Part shown: positions 16,807 through 25,992 of the stretch, in pieces
Layout of the letters: each line of letters starts with the position of its first letter
Position numbering within the stretch: the stretch's first letter is position 1
Position numbers and translations under genes: made by a program
Notes under the pieces: generated by a model
The model's input: the letters and a program-made list of their open reading frames with translations, nothing else
Databases searched by the model: none
What the model was told of the DNA's origin: nothing
Assembly (NCBI GenBank): GCA_040391605.1
Contig: JBEBXK010000007.1
Location: forward strand, 65,709-129,708
Length of the DNA stretch: 64,000 nt
Direction of reading: 5' to 3'
Origin: Vulgatibacter incomptus_A
GTDB taxonomy: Bacteria; Myxococcota; Myxococcia; Myxococcales; Vulgatibacteraceae

Positions 16807-16986
16807 AGTCTCGTCCCTTCCACGGCGGCGCCATTGCCGACGGCGAGGAGGTAACCGCAACGGAGGGCGATCGAACATCCCCTTGGCGGGGCTCCTCGGA
16901 AGGGCGAGTCAGAGAGGTTGTGAGGAGGTCGGCTCGCGAACCGACATACCTGAGAGATTGTGAATCAATTCACAAAGTCCACGAGC

Positions 16987-17079
16987 CCAAGGCGAGCGAA
17001 CGCTAGAAGGAGCCGTAGCGCGCAGCGCGCGTGAAAAAACCGCCCCCATCTTGCACGAGGGCGATTTTTTCACAGGCTC
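16987..17079 (-). repeat. Dispersed intergenic repeat, copy 3 (complete, inverted)
   Basis: Read on the minus strand it runs GAGCCTGTGAAAAAA, a CGCCC-type hairpin, TTTTTTCACGCGCGCTGCGCG, GGCTCC and GCGTTCGCTCGCC. It is the best-preserved copy together with the one at 25805. It lies between DUF488 and hsp20, both on the minus strand. Confidence 0.9.
17031..17072. terminator. Bidirectional terminator-like hairpin within repeat copy 3
   Basis: GTGAAAAAA and TTTTTTCAC form inverted outer arms around CGCCC and GGGCG. Read in either direction this gives a GC stem followed by a T-run, which is the form of an intrinsic terminator. On the minus strand it would end the DUF488 transcript. Confidence 0.75.
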
Positions 17080-17153
17080 CGAGACGCCGGGAAGAGGCAC
17101 ACCGCCTCGCCTGTCCTCCCCACCGACCTGGAGCGACGAGAGAGGAGGAACGT

Positions 17154-17540
17154 TCAGGGATGATGAGCGTGGCTGCCCGCTTGCTGAACCCTGCGCTGAA
17201 TCTCCTCCGAGAGGACCACCGCCTGGTTATGCTCCTCGTCCTTGGCGCCGTAGACCAGGGTCACGGTCTCATGGGCCGCCCGATGGGCCAGCTCCTCCAG
17301 GAGCGGGTGGGCAGGCGGCTGGCCCAGCTCCGCCAGGTAGCGCGTGCGGAACTCCGGGTAGCGCGAGGGCACGTGCCCGAACCATTTGCGCAGCCCGTCA
17401 CTCGGCGCGACCTCGCGCATCCAGGTGTCGATGGCGAGGCTCTCCTTGCTCTTGCCTCGGGGCCAGATCCGGTCCACCAGCACCCGATACCCATCCGTGG
17501 GGGCGACCGCTTCGTAGGCTCTCTTGATGCGAATGCTCAT
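17154..17540 (-). CDS. DUF488 family protein (YeaO-like)
   Basis: A 128-residue protein of the DUF488 family. Family marks are RVLVDRIWPRGKSKE near the N terminus, WMREVAPSDGLRKWFGH in the middle, and VTLVYGAKDEEHNQAVVL near the C terminus. The biochemical function is not established. It is divergent from the diacylglycerol kinase gene, 77 bp away, and followed by a dispersed-repeat terminator. Members are often found beside stress genes, in keeping with Hsp20 next door. Confidence 0.9.
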   Translation of the reverse strand: MSIRIKRAYEAVAPTDGYRVLVDRIWPRGKSKESLAIDTWMREVAPSDGLRKWFGHVPSRYPEFRTRYLAELGQPPAHPLLEELAHRAAHETVTLVYGAKDEEHNQAVVLSEEIQRRVQQAGSHAHHP

Positions 17541-17617
17541 ACCAAAGACGATAGTCCCGATCGTGGTGGGATGCTCTCCCGCGCGTCGGAAGCGGCGCGG
17601 CGAAGGAGCGGCGTCCG

Positions 17618-18151
17618 ATGGAGCCGATCGGGATGAGAGAGCGCAGGCAGACCATCGTGCGCAGCTTCGCCTGTGCCCTCCGCGGCGTCGGGAAGAGCGT
17701 CGTCACGGAGCGTAATATAAAAATCCACGCATCCGCGGCGGCGCTGGCGTCGATCGCTGCCGTGGCCCTCGACCTCGACCGCGTCGAGATCCTCTTCGTC
17801 CTGGGCGCCATCGCCCTCGTCGTCGCCGCGGAGCTCGTCAACACCGCGGTGGAGGCCGCGGTCGACCTCGCCACCAGCGAGCTGCATCCGCTGGCCGGCG
17901 TCGCCAAGGACGCCGCCGCCGGCGCGGTCCTCGTCTGCTCCGGCTTCGCCCTCGCCGTCGCGGCCCTGGTCTTCGGCGACAAGCTCGCCCCCCTGCGGCT
18001 GCGCCCCGGTGGCCTCCCCTGGGCCATGGCCCTGGGCGCCTTCGCCTGCTGCGTCGCCGCCCTCGTCGCCAGAGCCATGCAGCTCCGCGCCCGAGAGGCC
18101 CGGCTGCCGCATCCACCCCCTGGCGAACCGGAGACCACCGCCCTCGAATGA
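17618..18151 (+). CDS. dgkA: Diacylglycerol kinase family membrane protein
   Basis: A 177-residue prokaryotic DgkA-type kinase phosphorylating diacylglycerol or undecaprenol. The signature is clear: NIKIHASAAALA, the first transmembrane helix, and AAELVNTAVEAAVDLA with the catalytic Glu/Asn, then KDAAAGAVLVCSGFALA. A fourth hydrophobic helix at about 140-160 and a polar tail make it longer than E. coli DgkA. AAGGAG precedes the ATG. It may end undecaprenol or lipid recycling, but which lipid is used cannot be told from sequence. Confidence 0.92.
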   Translation: MEPIGMRERRQTIVRSFACALRGVGKSVVTERNIKIHASAAALASIAAVALDLDRVEILFVLGAIALVVAAELVNTAVEAAVDLATSELHPLAGVAKDAAAGAVLVCSGFALAVAALVFGDKLAPLRLRPGGLPWAMALGAFACCVAALVARAMQLRAREARLPHPPPGEPETTALE

Positions 18152-18476
18152 GGATCGCTCGCCGCGGCGGTGATCCCTGAACAGGGTCGGCCTCTGCGAG
18201 CCGGGCGCGCCCGTTCCCGGGACGAACCCTTCGCGCCCGACGAGCGTGAGAGCCTCGCCTTCGGCTCACCCGAGCTTGCGCGACCGGGCGTCCGCTGTTC
18301 GCTCGCAGACGATCTTCGACAGGCGCTGGAGACGTCACGTGGGGATGTACGTCACCGCGTCACCCGCCCCCACATTGTCTCGCTTCCAACGCGAAGTGTT
18401 CGCCAAAAAGGCGCGCTCTCCGGGATTCCATGCCATTCTCCCGGGCGAATTTCTCCGGGGAGGAAGAGAGCGTCAC
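18152..18476. other. 325-bp gap upstream of histidine kinase
   Basis: An open frame continues through most of this region from an ATG at 18246, but its codons lack the strong third-position G/C preference of the downstream gene, so I treat it as non-coding leader. A short inverted stretch near 18245-18275 (GTGAGAGCCTCGCCTTCGGCTCAC) resembles the tail of the dispersed repeat. Confidence 0.45.
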
Positions 18477-19784
18477 GTGGTCTTCACGACAATCGCCATT
18501 CGCGACCGGCGGCGGATCGTCGCCCTCATGGCGCCCATCTTCCTCGCGACCGGGATCACGGACGTCATCCTCTTCGGCGGACTGGCCCCTGAGCCCCTCA
18601 TCCTCCGACTGATCTGGGCCGCCGTCTTCCTCGCCGTCGCCTGGATCATGCCCCGCCTGGAGCCGGAGCGGCTGGATCACGTCGTGACGCTGACGGCCCT
18701 GATCTGTGCGCTCTTCTGGTACCGCCTCGCCTGGCTCACGGGCGGCACCTCCAGCCCCTACTTCTACCTGACCCCCGCCCTGCCCCTGGTCTACGCCGTG
18801 CTGGCGCCGGACAATCCTACGGCAAGCCTCGGCGCCGCTGCGGCGATCCTGGCCGGCGGCGTGCTGCTTTTTTGGCTGGAGGGCGCGGCCGCCGGGGCGA
18901 TCGTCGTCTACCTCGTCATCGCCTCCCTCATGTGCGGCCTCGCCGTGGTCGGGACGCTGGTCTACCGGCGGCTGAGACACGCCGAGCTCGCCATCGCCCA
19001 GGCCCATGAGCGGGCGCTCGAAGAGCTCGCGATCAGCGAGAACCGGCGGTTGAAGGCCGAGAAGCTGGCGCTCATCGGCAGGCTCTCGTCCCGCATCGCC
19101 CACGAGCTCAACAACCCGCTCGCCTTCGTGAAGTCCAACATCGACTTCCTCGACGCCGCGCCTGCTTGCACCTGCCACGACACCATCGGTCCCGTGATCG
19201 AAGACAGCCTGATCGGCATCGATCGCATCGAGAAGATCGTCTCCGCCCTCGACTCCTTCGCACGCATGGACGACGCGACCACGGAGGCCTGCGACCTCTC
19301 CGACATGGTCGCCGAGGCGGCCAAGCTCGCCAACCTCCGGACCCGAACGGTCGCCCGCCTGCGGATCGACGTCCCCCGCGACCTCCCTCCCGTGCAGGCC
19401 AACGCCGCCCAGCTCGTGCAGGTCCTCGTGATCCTCCTCCTGAACGCCGCCGACTCCATGGTGGAGAATCACATCACGATGGGTAATATCGACATCCGTG
19501 GCAGCTCGCAGGGAGACAAGCTCACGATCACCGTGGAGAACGACGGCCCCGGCATCGCCGCGGAGATCCGTCCGTATATCTTCGAGCCCTTCTTCACCAC
19601 CAAGTTGCTGGGCAAGGGCACCGGCCTGGGGCTCGCCCTCGCCCGCGAGTACCTCCAGCGGATCGACGCGACCATCACCCTCGACGACTCCACCGGGGGC
19701 CCCTGCTTCCGGCTGATCCTCCCGGTCGCCGCCATGCGATCCGCCCCCATGGACGATCGCCCGCCCTCACACGCCGCCGCCTGA
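18477..19784 (+). CDS. Membrane sensor histidine kinase (orphan)
   Basis: A histidine kinase of about 435 residues from GTG 18477. About six hydrophobic segments (residues ~15-160) form a membrane sensor region, followed by a helical linker, the HisKA box RIAHELNNPLAF with phospho-acceptor His209, and a HATPase domain with LLLNAADSM, ENDGPGIA and GTGLGLALA. The GTG start is preferred because the in-frame upstream stretch to 18246 has poor codon bias; ATG 18345 is an alternative. No response regulator is adjacent, so the partner must be elsewhere. Confidence 0.85.
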   Translation: MVFTTIAIRDRRRIVALMAPIFLATGITDVILFGGLAPEPLILRLIWAAVFLAVAWIMPRLEPERLDHVVTLTALICALFWYRLAWLTGGTSSPYFYLTPALPLVYAVLAPDNPTASLGAAAAILAGGVLLFWLEGAAAGAIVVYLVIASLMCGLAVVGTLVYRRLRHAELAIAQAHERALEELAISENRRLKAEKLALIGRLSSRIAHELNNPLAFVKSNIDFLDAAPACTCHDTIGPVIEDSLIGIDRIEKIVSALDSFARMDDATTEACDLSDMVAEAAKLANLRTRTVARLRIDVPRDLPPVQANAAQLVQVLVILLLNAADSMVENHITMGNIDIRGSSQGDKLTITVENDGPGIAAEIRPYIFEPFFTTKLLGKGTGLGLALAREYLQRIDATITLDDSTGGPCFRLILPVAAMRSAPMDDRPPSHAAA

Positions 19785-19824
19785 GAAGGTCGGGCCACGG
19801 CCTCTCGACTCTCTACAGGCGAAG

Positions 19825-19842
19825 GCCCGTTCTCTTACGGGC
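19825..19842. terminator. Short hairpin between convergent genes
   Basis: GCCCGT, a six-base loop and ACGGGC, overlapping the stop codon of the ABC-F gene. There is no T-run, so termination is uncertain. Confidence 0.35.
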
Positions 19843-21463
19843 TCTGGCGTAGCCCGGGGGCCTCGTAGCCGCTCGCGGCCACGTACTCGGTGTAGCCGGC
19901 GGGGAAGGAGCGTACGTCGCCGCCGTCCAACTCCAACACCCGGTTCGAGAGCGCGGCGAGAAAGTGCCGGTCGTGGGAGACGATCAGCATCGTCCCTTCG
20001 AATTGGCGGAGGGCCTCTACCAACATCTCCTTCGTCGCCATGTCCAGGTGGTTGGTAGGCTCGTCCAGGACCAGGAAGTTGGGCGGATCGTAAAGCATCT
20101 GCGCCAGCACCAGGCGGGCCTTCTCCCCGCCCGACAGGACCCGGCAGGGCTTGTCGATCTCATCCCCCGAGAAGCCGAAGCAGCCCGCCAGCGATCGCAA
20201 CGATCCTTGCGATGCGCGGGGGAAGGAGTCCTGCAGCGTCTCGAAGACGCTGCGCTCGGGATCGAGGATCTCCATGGCGTGCTGGGCGAAGTAGCCGAGC
20301 TTCACGCTCGCCCCCACCACCACCTTGCCCTCATCCGGCGCGGCTGCGTCGGCCACCAGCTTCAGCAGCGTCGACTTTCCGGCGCCGTTCACCCCCATCA
20401 CGCACCAACGCTCCCCGCGCCGGATCAGCAGATCGAGGCCGTCGTAGATCCGCCGGTCTCCGTAGCCCTTATGAACTCCCTCGAAGCGGACCACGTCGTC
20501 GCCCGAGCGAGGCCCCGGCTGAAAGTCGAAGTGCTGCACCTTGCGGCGTTTAGGCGGCTCGATCTTCTCGATCTTGTCGAGCTTCTTCACACGCGACTGC
20601 ACCTGCGAGGCCTTGGCCGCCTGCGCCTTGAAGCGTTCGATGAAGCGGAGCTCCTTGGCCAGCATGGCCTGCTGCCGCTCGTAGGCCGCCTGCGCCTGGC
20701 TCTCGTTCAGCGCCCGCTGCTGCTCGTAGAAGCCGTATCCACCCGAGTAGGTGGTGAGGGTGCCGCCGTCGATCTCCACGATCTTCGAGACGATCCGATC
20801 CATGAACTCTCGATCGTGCGACGTCATCAGGAGGGCGCCCTGGTAGCTCTTGAGAAATCCCTCCAGCCAGATCAACGACTCCAGATCCAGGTGGTTCGAC
20901 GGCTCGTCCAGGAGCATCGCGTCGGGGCGCATCAGGAGGATCTGCGCCAGCGCCACCCTCATCTTCCAGCCTCCGGAGAGCTCGGCTACGTCGCCGTCCA
21001 TCATCGCCTCCGAGAAGCCGAGGCCCGCGAGGATCTCCCGCGCGCTCCCCTCCAGCGCGTAGCCCCCCAACTCCTCGAAGCGCGCCTGCACCTCTCCGAA
21101 GCGATCGATCAACCACTCCATCTCGTCGGCCCGCGCCGGATCGGCGAGGGCGTGCTCGAGCGAACCCAGCTCCGCCATCACCACCGAGACCTCCCCCGCC
21201 CCCGACATCGCCTCAGCCAGCGCGCTGCGGCCCTGCATCTCTCCCACCTCCTGGCTGAAGTAGCCGACGGTCACCCCGCGATCGATCGCGACCTGGCCCT
21301 CGTCCGGCGTCTCCTGCCGCATCACCATCCGGAAGAGCGTGGACTTCCCAGCGCCGTTCGGCCCCACCAGCCCCACCTTCTCGCCCCGATTCAGGGTGGC
21401 CGACGCCTCCACGAAGAGGATCTGGTTGCCGTGCTGCTTGCTGATCGAGTCGAAGCGGATCAA
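19835..21463 (-). CDS. ABC-F family ATPase
   Basis: A 542-residue protein with two ABC ATPase domains and no membrane segments. Domain 1 has Walker A GPNGAGKST (about 35) and signature LSGGWKMRVALAQ; domain 2 has Walker A GVNGAGKST (about 350) and LSGGEKARLVLAQ; both have DEP(S/T)NHLD Walker B regions. The charged linker (about 240-320) is the P-site-tRNA interaction motif region. Such proteins act on ribosomes during translation or antibiotic protection. Overall it looks closest to the YbiT-like group. Start codon is TTG with a GAGG upstream. Convergent with the kinase gene. Confidence 0.92.
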   Translation of the reverse strand: MIRFDSISKQHGNQILFVEASATLNRGEKVGLVGPNGAGKSTLFRMVMRQETPDEGQVAIDRGVTVGYFSQEVGEMQGRSALAEAMSGAGEVSVVMAELGSLEHALADPARADEMEWLIDRFGEVQARFEELGGYALEGSAREILAGLGFSEAMMDGDVAELSGGWKMRVALAQILLMRPDAMLLDEPSNHLDLESLIWLEGFLKSYQGALLMTSHDREFMDRIVSKIVEIDGGTLTTYSGGYGFYEQQRALNESQAQAAYERQQAMLAKELRFIERFKAQAAKASQVQSRVKKLDKIEKIEPPKRRKVQHFDFQPGPRSGDDVVRFEGVHKGYGDRRIYDGLDLLIRRGERWCVMGVNGAGKSTLLKLVADAAAPDEGKVVVGASVKLGYFAQHAMEILDPERSVFETLQDSFPRASQGSLRSLAGCFGFSGDEIDKPCRVLSGGEKARLVLAQMLYDPPNFLVLDEPTNHLDMATKEMLVEALRQFEGTMLIVSHDRHFLAALSNRVLELDGGDVRSFPAGYTEYVAASGYEAPGLRQSP

Positions 21464-21687
21464 GGAGACCTCATCGCCGGAAGGTTCGTGGTGGCGTGGT
21501 CCCCCTTTCGCTTTCGATCGCCCCTCCCGTCAAGGGCATCCGCCCGATCCCCCCAACCCGCTCCCCCCGGGCGACACGCGCAGAGTCCCCTCTCCGGGCG
21601 CGACCTCGCGACGGGCTCGCAAGCGTGCTTGCTCGCCACCCAAGTGGTTGCCACCTCTTCCAGGTGCGCGAGTTCTCCTGGAGCAGC

Positions 21688-22173
21688 ATGTGGGCCCCCG
21701 TGGTGCCACCTTGGGAGGTCGTCCTCCGCGCGGGGATCATCTACCTCTTCCTCGTGATCGTCCTGCGGATCGTGCCCCGCAAGGAGCTCGCCCGCTACTC
21801 GATCAGCGACATCATCGTCCTCTTCCTCATCACCGTGACCGTGCGCCGTAGCATCGTGCTGAGCGACGACAGCCTCACCACGGCCTTCGTCGGCCTGATC
21901 ACGATCTTCGCCATCGATCAGATCCTCAACTTCCTCTCCCAGCTTAGCCCCCGCTGGTCCGACCTCCTCAAGGGTCGACGGATCGTCCTGATCGAGGACG
22001 GCAGGCCGATCCCGGCCGGCCTCGCCAGCGCCAAGATGTCGGTGGACGAGATCCTCTCCCGGCTCCGGGCCTTCGGCACCCAGGATCTCGAGAAGGTCTC
22101 GATCGCCTACCTGGAGCGCGACGGCAAGGTCACCTTCGTCTTCCGCCAGCCGCGCGAAGGCGCGCCCTCCTGA
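21688..22173 (+). CDS. DUF421 (YetF-like) membrane protein
   Basis: A 161-residue DUF421 protein: an N-terminal membrane segment (LRAGIIYLFLVIVLRIV), the conserved GR/RKELARYSISDIIVLFLI region, a second and third helix, then a small cytoplasmic domain with GRRIVLIEDGRPI and MSVDEILSRLRAFG. Function of the family is unknown; Bacillus relatives sit in spore or envelope contexts. The ATG at 21688 is preferred, though a GTG at 21664 is in frame. It is divergent from the ABC-F gene. Confidence 0.88.
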   Translation: MWAPVVPPWEVVLRAGIIYLFLVIVLRIVPRKELARYSISDIIVLFLITVTVRRSIVLSDDSLTTAFVGLITIFAIDQILNFLSQLSPRWSDLLKGRRIVLIEDGRPIPAGLASAKMSVDEILSRLRAFGTQDLEKVSIAYLERDGKVTFVFRQPREGAPS

Positions 22174-22299
22174 ACCCGCCACAGAGGCCCGCCCTCCACG
22201 TGTGAAGATCCCCCGTGCCGAAGACCCCTGGGGGATAGCTGGGGGACGAGGCCGGGCCCCCCCCCGGCCCCCCGATGATGCAAAACCCAGCATTCTATG

Positions 22300-22385
22300 T
22301 GGTACCCGGGGAGGGAATCGAACCCTCACGCCCGCGAGGACAAGGGATTTTAAGTCCCGTGCGTCTACCGTTCCGCCACCCGGGC
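22300..22385 (-). tRNA. tRNA-Leu (anticodon UAA)
   Basis: An 86-nt tRNA with encoded CCA. Acceptor stem GCCCGGG pairs with CCCGGGU, the anticodon loop is CUUAAAA (UAA at 34-36), there is a long variable arm (class II), and the T arm is GGTTCGATTCC. It reads UUA/UUG leucine codons, rare in this GC-rich genome. Confidence 0.97.
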
Positions 22386-22485
22386 CGACCATGAGCGCGC
22401 GCGACTCTAGCACGTGCGCTTTCGCCCGAAAGATCGCTTGCCATGAAAGGCCGGCCAACGCTACATAGGCCGGGCCTCAAGTGAT

Positions 22486-22562
22486 GGGCGATTAGCTCAG
22501 CTGGATAGAGCGTTGGCCTCCGACGCCAAAGGCCGCAGGTTCGAATCCTGCATCGCCCGCCA
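22486..22562 (+). tRNA. tRNA-Arg (anticodon CCG)
   Basis: A 77-nt tRNA with encoded CCA: acceptor GGGCGAU/AUCGCCC, D arm TAGCTCAGCTGGATAGAGC, anticodon loop CUCCGAC giving CCG, T arm CAGGTTCGAATCCTG. It decodes CGG. It lies on the plus strand, divergent from tRNA-Leu. Confidence 0.97.
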
Positions 22563-22569
22563 AAACCCG

Positions 22570-22601
22570 CCCCGCAAGGTCCCGATCTTGCGGGGCTTTT
22601 T
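22570..22601 (+). terminator. Intrinsic terminator after tRNA-Arg
   Basis: CCCCGCAAG, an 8-base loop and CTTGCGGGG, followed by CTTTTTC. A nine-base-pair stem plus T-run just downstream of the tRNA is a clear factor-independent terminator. Confidence 0.92.
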
Positions 22602-22816
22602 CATGCCCGCGCTCCGGGTGTGCCAGAGTCGAACCTGATCCCCCGCCAACGAAGGCCCCGATTCCACCCCATCGTTCCAGCCGAGATCGGGGCTTTCTCC
22701 CTTTCCGCCACGAGCGCCGGGCCCTCGAACGCGTTGAAGGGGCGGAATTCGCGTGGTAGAGAGGCGCGTTTCACCAAGAATCCGGGCCTTTTCGTCCCGT
22801 TTGGGGAGTCCAACCG

Positions 22817-24457
<1,641 letters not shown>

Positions 24458-24469
24458 GAAGAACCGCAG

Positions 24470-25621
24470 TCAGGCAGGGCCGGCGGAGTCGCGCTTGGCC
24501 GTGGTGGGCTTCTTCGGGACCACCAGCCCCCGGGAGAGCCGGCGCAGCACGCGCAGGCTCTGCCGGCGCTTGTAGCGCTCGTGGGAGTTCTCCCCCTCTT
24601 CGTTGGCCCGGGCGGTCTGCTCGTCGATGATCTGGAACTCCACCGGGGCGAAGGCGATCTCGGGGCGGGTGGGGATCCGCCGGGGGCCTTCGATCATGCA
24701 GAGGTGCTCGTCCAGGCGCACGGGGACGTCGGCGATCAGGTTCAGCACCCGATACCCCCCGCCGGAGAACTCGTTCACCGCGTGGCTCCGCCGCCTCTCG
24801 TGGAAGACCGAGCCCTCGCCGTTGAGGTGGGTCTGCATCCGGGCGGCGTGAGGCGCCAGCGAGGGCGTCTCGTCCACCAGCCGCTGCAATGAGACCAGGT
24901 TGTTCTGTGTCTGGGCCGGCACCACGAAGTTGAAGGGGAAGAGGTGGCGGGTGAGGTAGTGCAGCACCGGCAGGATGTCGGCCTTCTCCCGGGTGATGAT
25001 CCGATAGCGCACCTTGTCGAAGATCTGCGCGGCCACCGACTCCCGCTTGGCCAGGAGCTTGGTGATCATCGATTCCCGGCTCTTCACGCTCCCCACGAAG
25101 TCCACGATGGGCGCGTCGATCGCCCGGAGCTGCGTGGCCACGGCCTGCACCCGCCTGTCGATCAGCGAGGCGAACTCCGCCGAGGAGATCGGCGTTCGAA
25201 AGAGCATCTCCCGTGACTCGGTGTGGAAGATGGTGTGCATCACCTTGAGGACGATGCAGGCGATCCGGCGGAGCCGGCGCTGCTCCCCCACCCCCGAGGC
25301 GATGAGGAAGATGTCGTGGATCTCGGCGGGGTTGGCGATGGCCTCCGCCACCCGATAGCGGAACTCCGACCGCAGATAGGCCACCGCCTCCGCCAGGATC
25401 TCCCGCATCCGCGCGTCGTCCGCGGGATGCTCCGGACGAAAGAGGCAGAGGCGGATGAAGGCATCCGCCTCGTCGCGATCCTGAAAGTGCAGCCGGCGCC
25501 AGTCGATCACCGAGTCGCCCCGGAGGATCAGCCGCATCTCCTCGAGCTCCCGCACCCCAAATCGGGCCGAGGGCAAGAGCCCCTCCATGCTGGCTACGAC
25601 GTTGTGCACCTGGATGGCCAA
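24470..25621 (-). CDS. Divergent RelA/SpoT-like nucleotidyltransferase-fold protein
   Basis: A protein of 383 residues from TTG 25621 (GGAGG four bases upstream; an in-frame TTG at 25684 is weaker). It appears to be a conserved deltaproteobacterial/myxobacterial family (perhaps TIGR04552; recalled, not searched). The order and spacing of motifs recall (p)ppGpp synthetase domains: KSRESMITKLLAKR (180-193), QIFDKVRYRIIT (199-210) matching QIFDLIAIR of RelA with Asp202, GGGYR (287-291), VEFQIID with Glu328, and HERYKRR (347-353). No HD hydrolase, TGS or ACT domain is seen. Function as an alarmone or other pyrophosphate-transfer enzyme is my inference. Convergent with ffh. Confidence 0.6.
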   Translation of the reverse strand: MAIQVHNVVASMEGLLPSARFGVRELEEMRLILRGDSVIDWRRLHFQDRDEADAFIRLCLFRPEHPADDARMREILAEAVAYLRSEFRYRVAEAIANPAEIHDIFLIASGVGEQRRLRRIACIVLKVMHTIFHTESREMLFRTPISSAEFASLIDRRVQAVATQLRAIDAPIVDFVGSVKSRESMITKLLAKRESVAAQIFDKVRYRIITREKADILPVLHYLTRHLFPFNFVVPAQTQNNLVSLQRLVDETPSLAPHAARMQTHLNGEGSVFHERRRSHAVNEFSGGGYRVLNLIADVPVRLDEHLCMIEGPRRIPTRPEIAFAPVEFQIIDEQTARANEEGENSHERYKRRQSLRVLRRLSRGLVVPKKPTTAKRDSAGPA

Positions 25622-25804
25622 GGATCCTCCCGCCCTCTGATTCGACTCGCCGGCGACCCTAAACGGCGCTCCTTGGCCCGTCAAGGAACCGGCCTGAGAG
25701 AGCTTCTCCTATGAAGCGTTCGCCGTCTTCGGGCTTCGATGTGCCCCGCCGCCCTTCGTCTCGCAAGGCCGCAAGCCCCCGGAAACAGGCCCCCTCCCAG
25801 TTCA

Positions 25805-25900
25805 GAGCCTGTGAAAAAAACGCCCGCCCGCAAGGGAGGGGGCGGCTTTCTTCACGCGCGCTGCGCGCTACGGCTCTTTGTAGCGATCGCTCGCCTTCGG
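25805..25900 (+). repeat. Dispersed intergenic repeat, copy 4 (complete)
   Basis: GAGCCTGTGAAAAAAA, a CGCCCGCCC ... GGGGGCGGC hairpin, TTCTTCACGCGCGCTGCGCG, CTACGGCTC and GCGATCGCTCGCCTTCGG. Nearly the same as copy 3 outside the hairpin loop. Confidence 0.9.
25813..25855 (-). terminator. Terminator-like hairpin within repeat copy 4
   Basis: On the minus strand a GCCGCCC stem, short loop and GGGCGGGCG are followed by TTTTTTT, which would end the transcript of the cysteine-rich lipoprotein gene at 25993. In the other direction the T-run is interrupted (TTTCTTC). Confidence 0.7.
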
Positions 25901-25992
25901 AGCTCCCAAACGACGATGGCCGCGCCCATGCCTGACATGAACGCGTCCGCTCGATGGAAGGGGCTGGTGAGCGGCCCCTGGGCTCTGCGTCG

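Larger units (their letters stand above)
16807..17153. other. 347-bp gap upstream of hsp20
   Basis: Holds a complete copy of the dispersed repeat with its bidirectional hairpin and, next to hsp20, about 180 bp that should contain the hsp20 promoter. I could not recognise a CIRCE element or a clear sigma-32-type promoter. No gene is seen. Confidence 0.5.
25622..25992. other. 371-bp gap holding a complete dispersed repeat
   Basis: Contains repeat copy 4 (25805-25900) with a terminator-like hairpin. Near 25917-25990, inverted G/C-rich sequences resemble those downstream of the paralogous gene at 27586-27650. No gene is seen. Confidence 0.55.

Noticed and set aside
18246..18476. N-terminal extension of the orphan histidine kinase
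   Set aside because: Roughly a third of codons between 18345 and 18476 end in A or T, unlike the rest of the gene.
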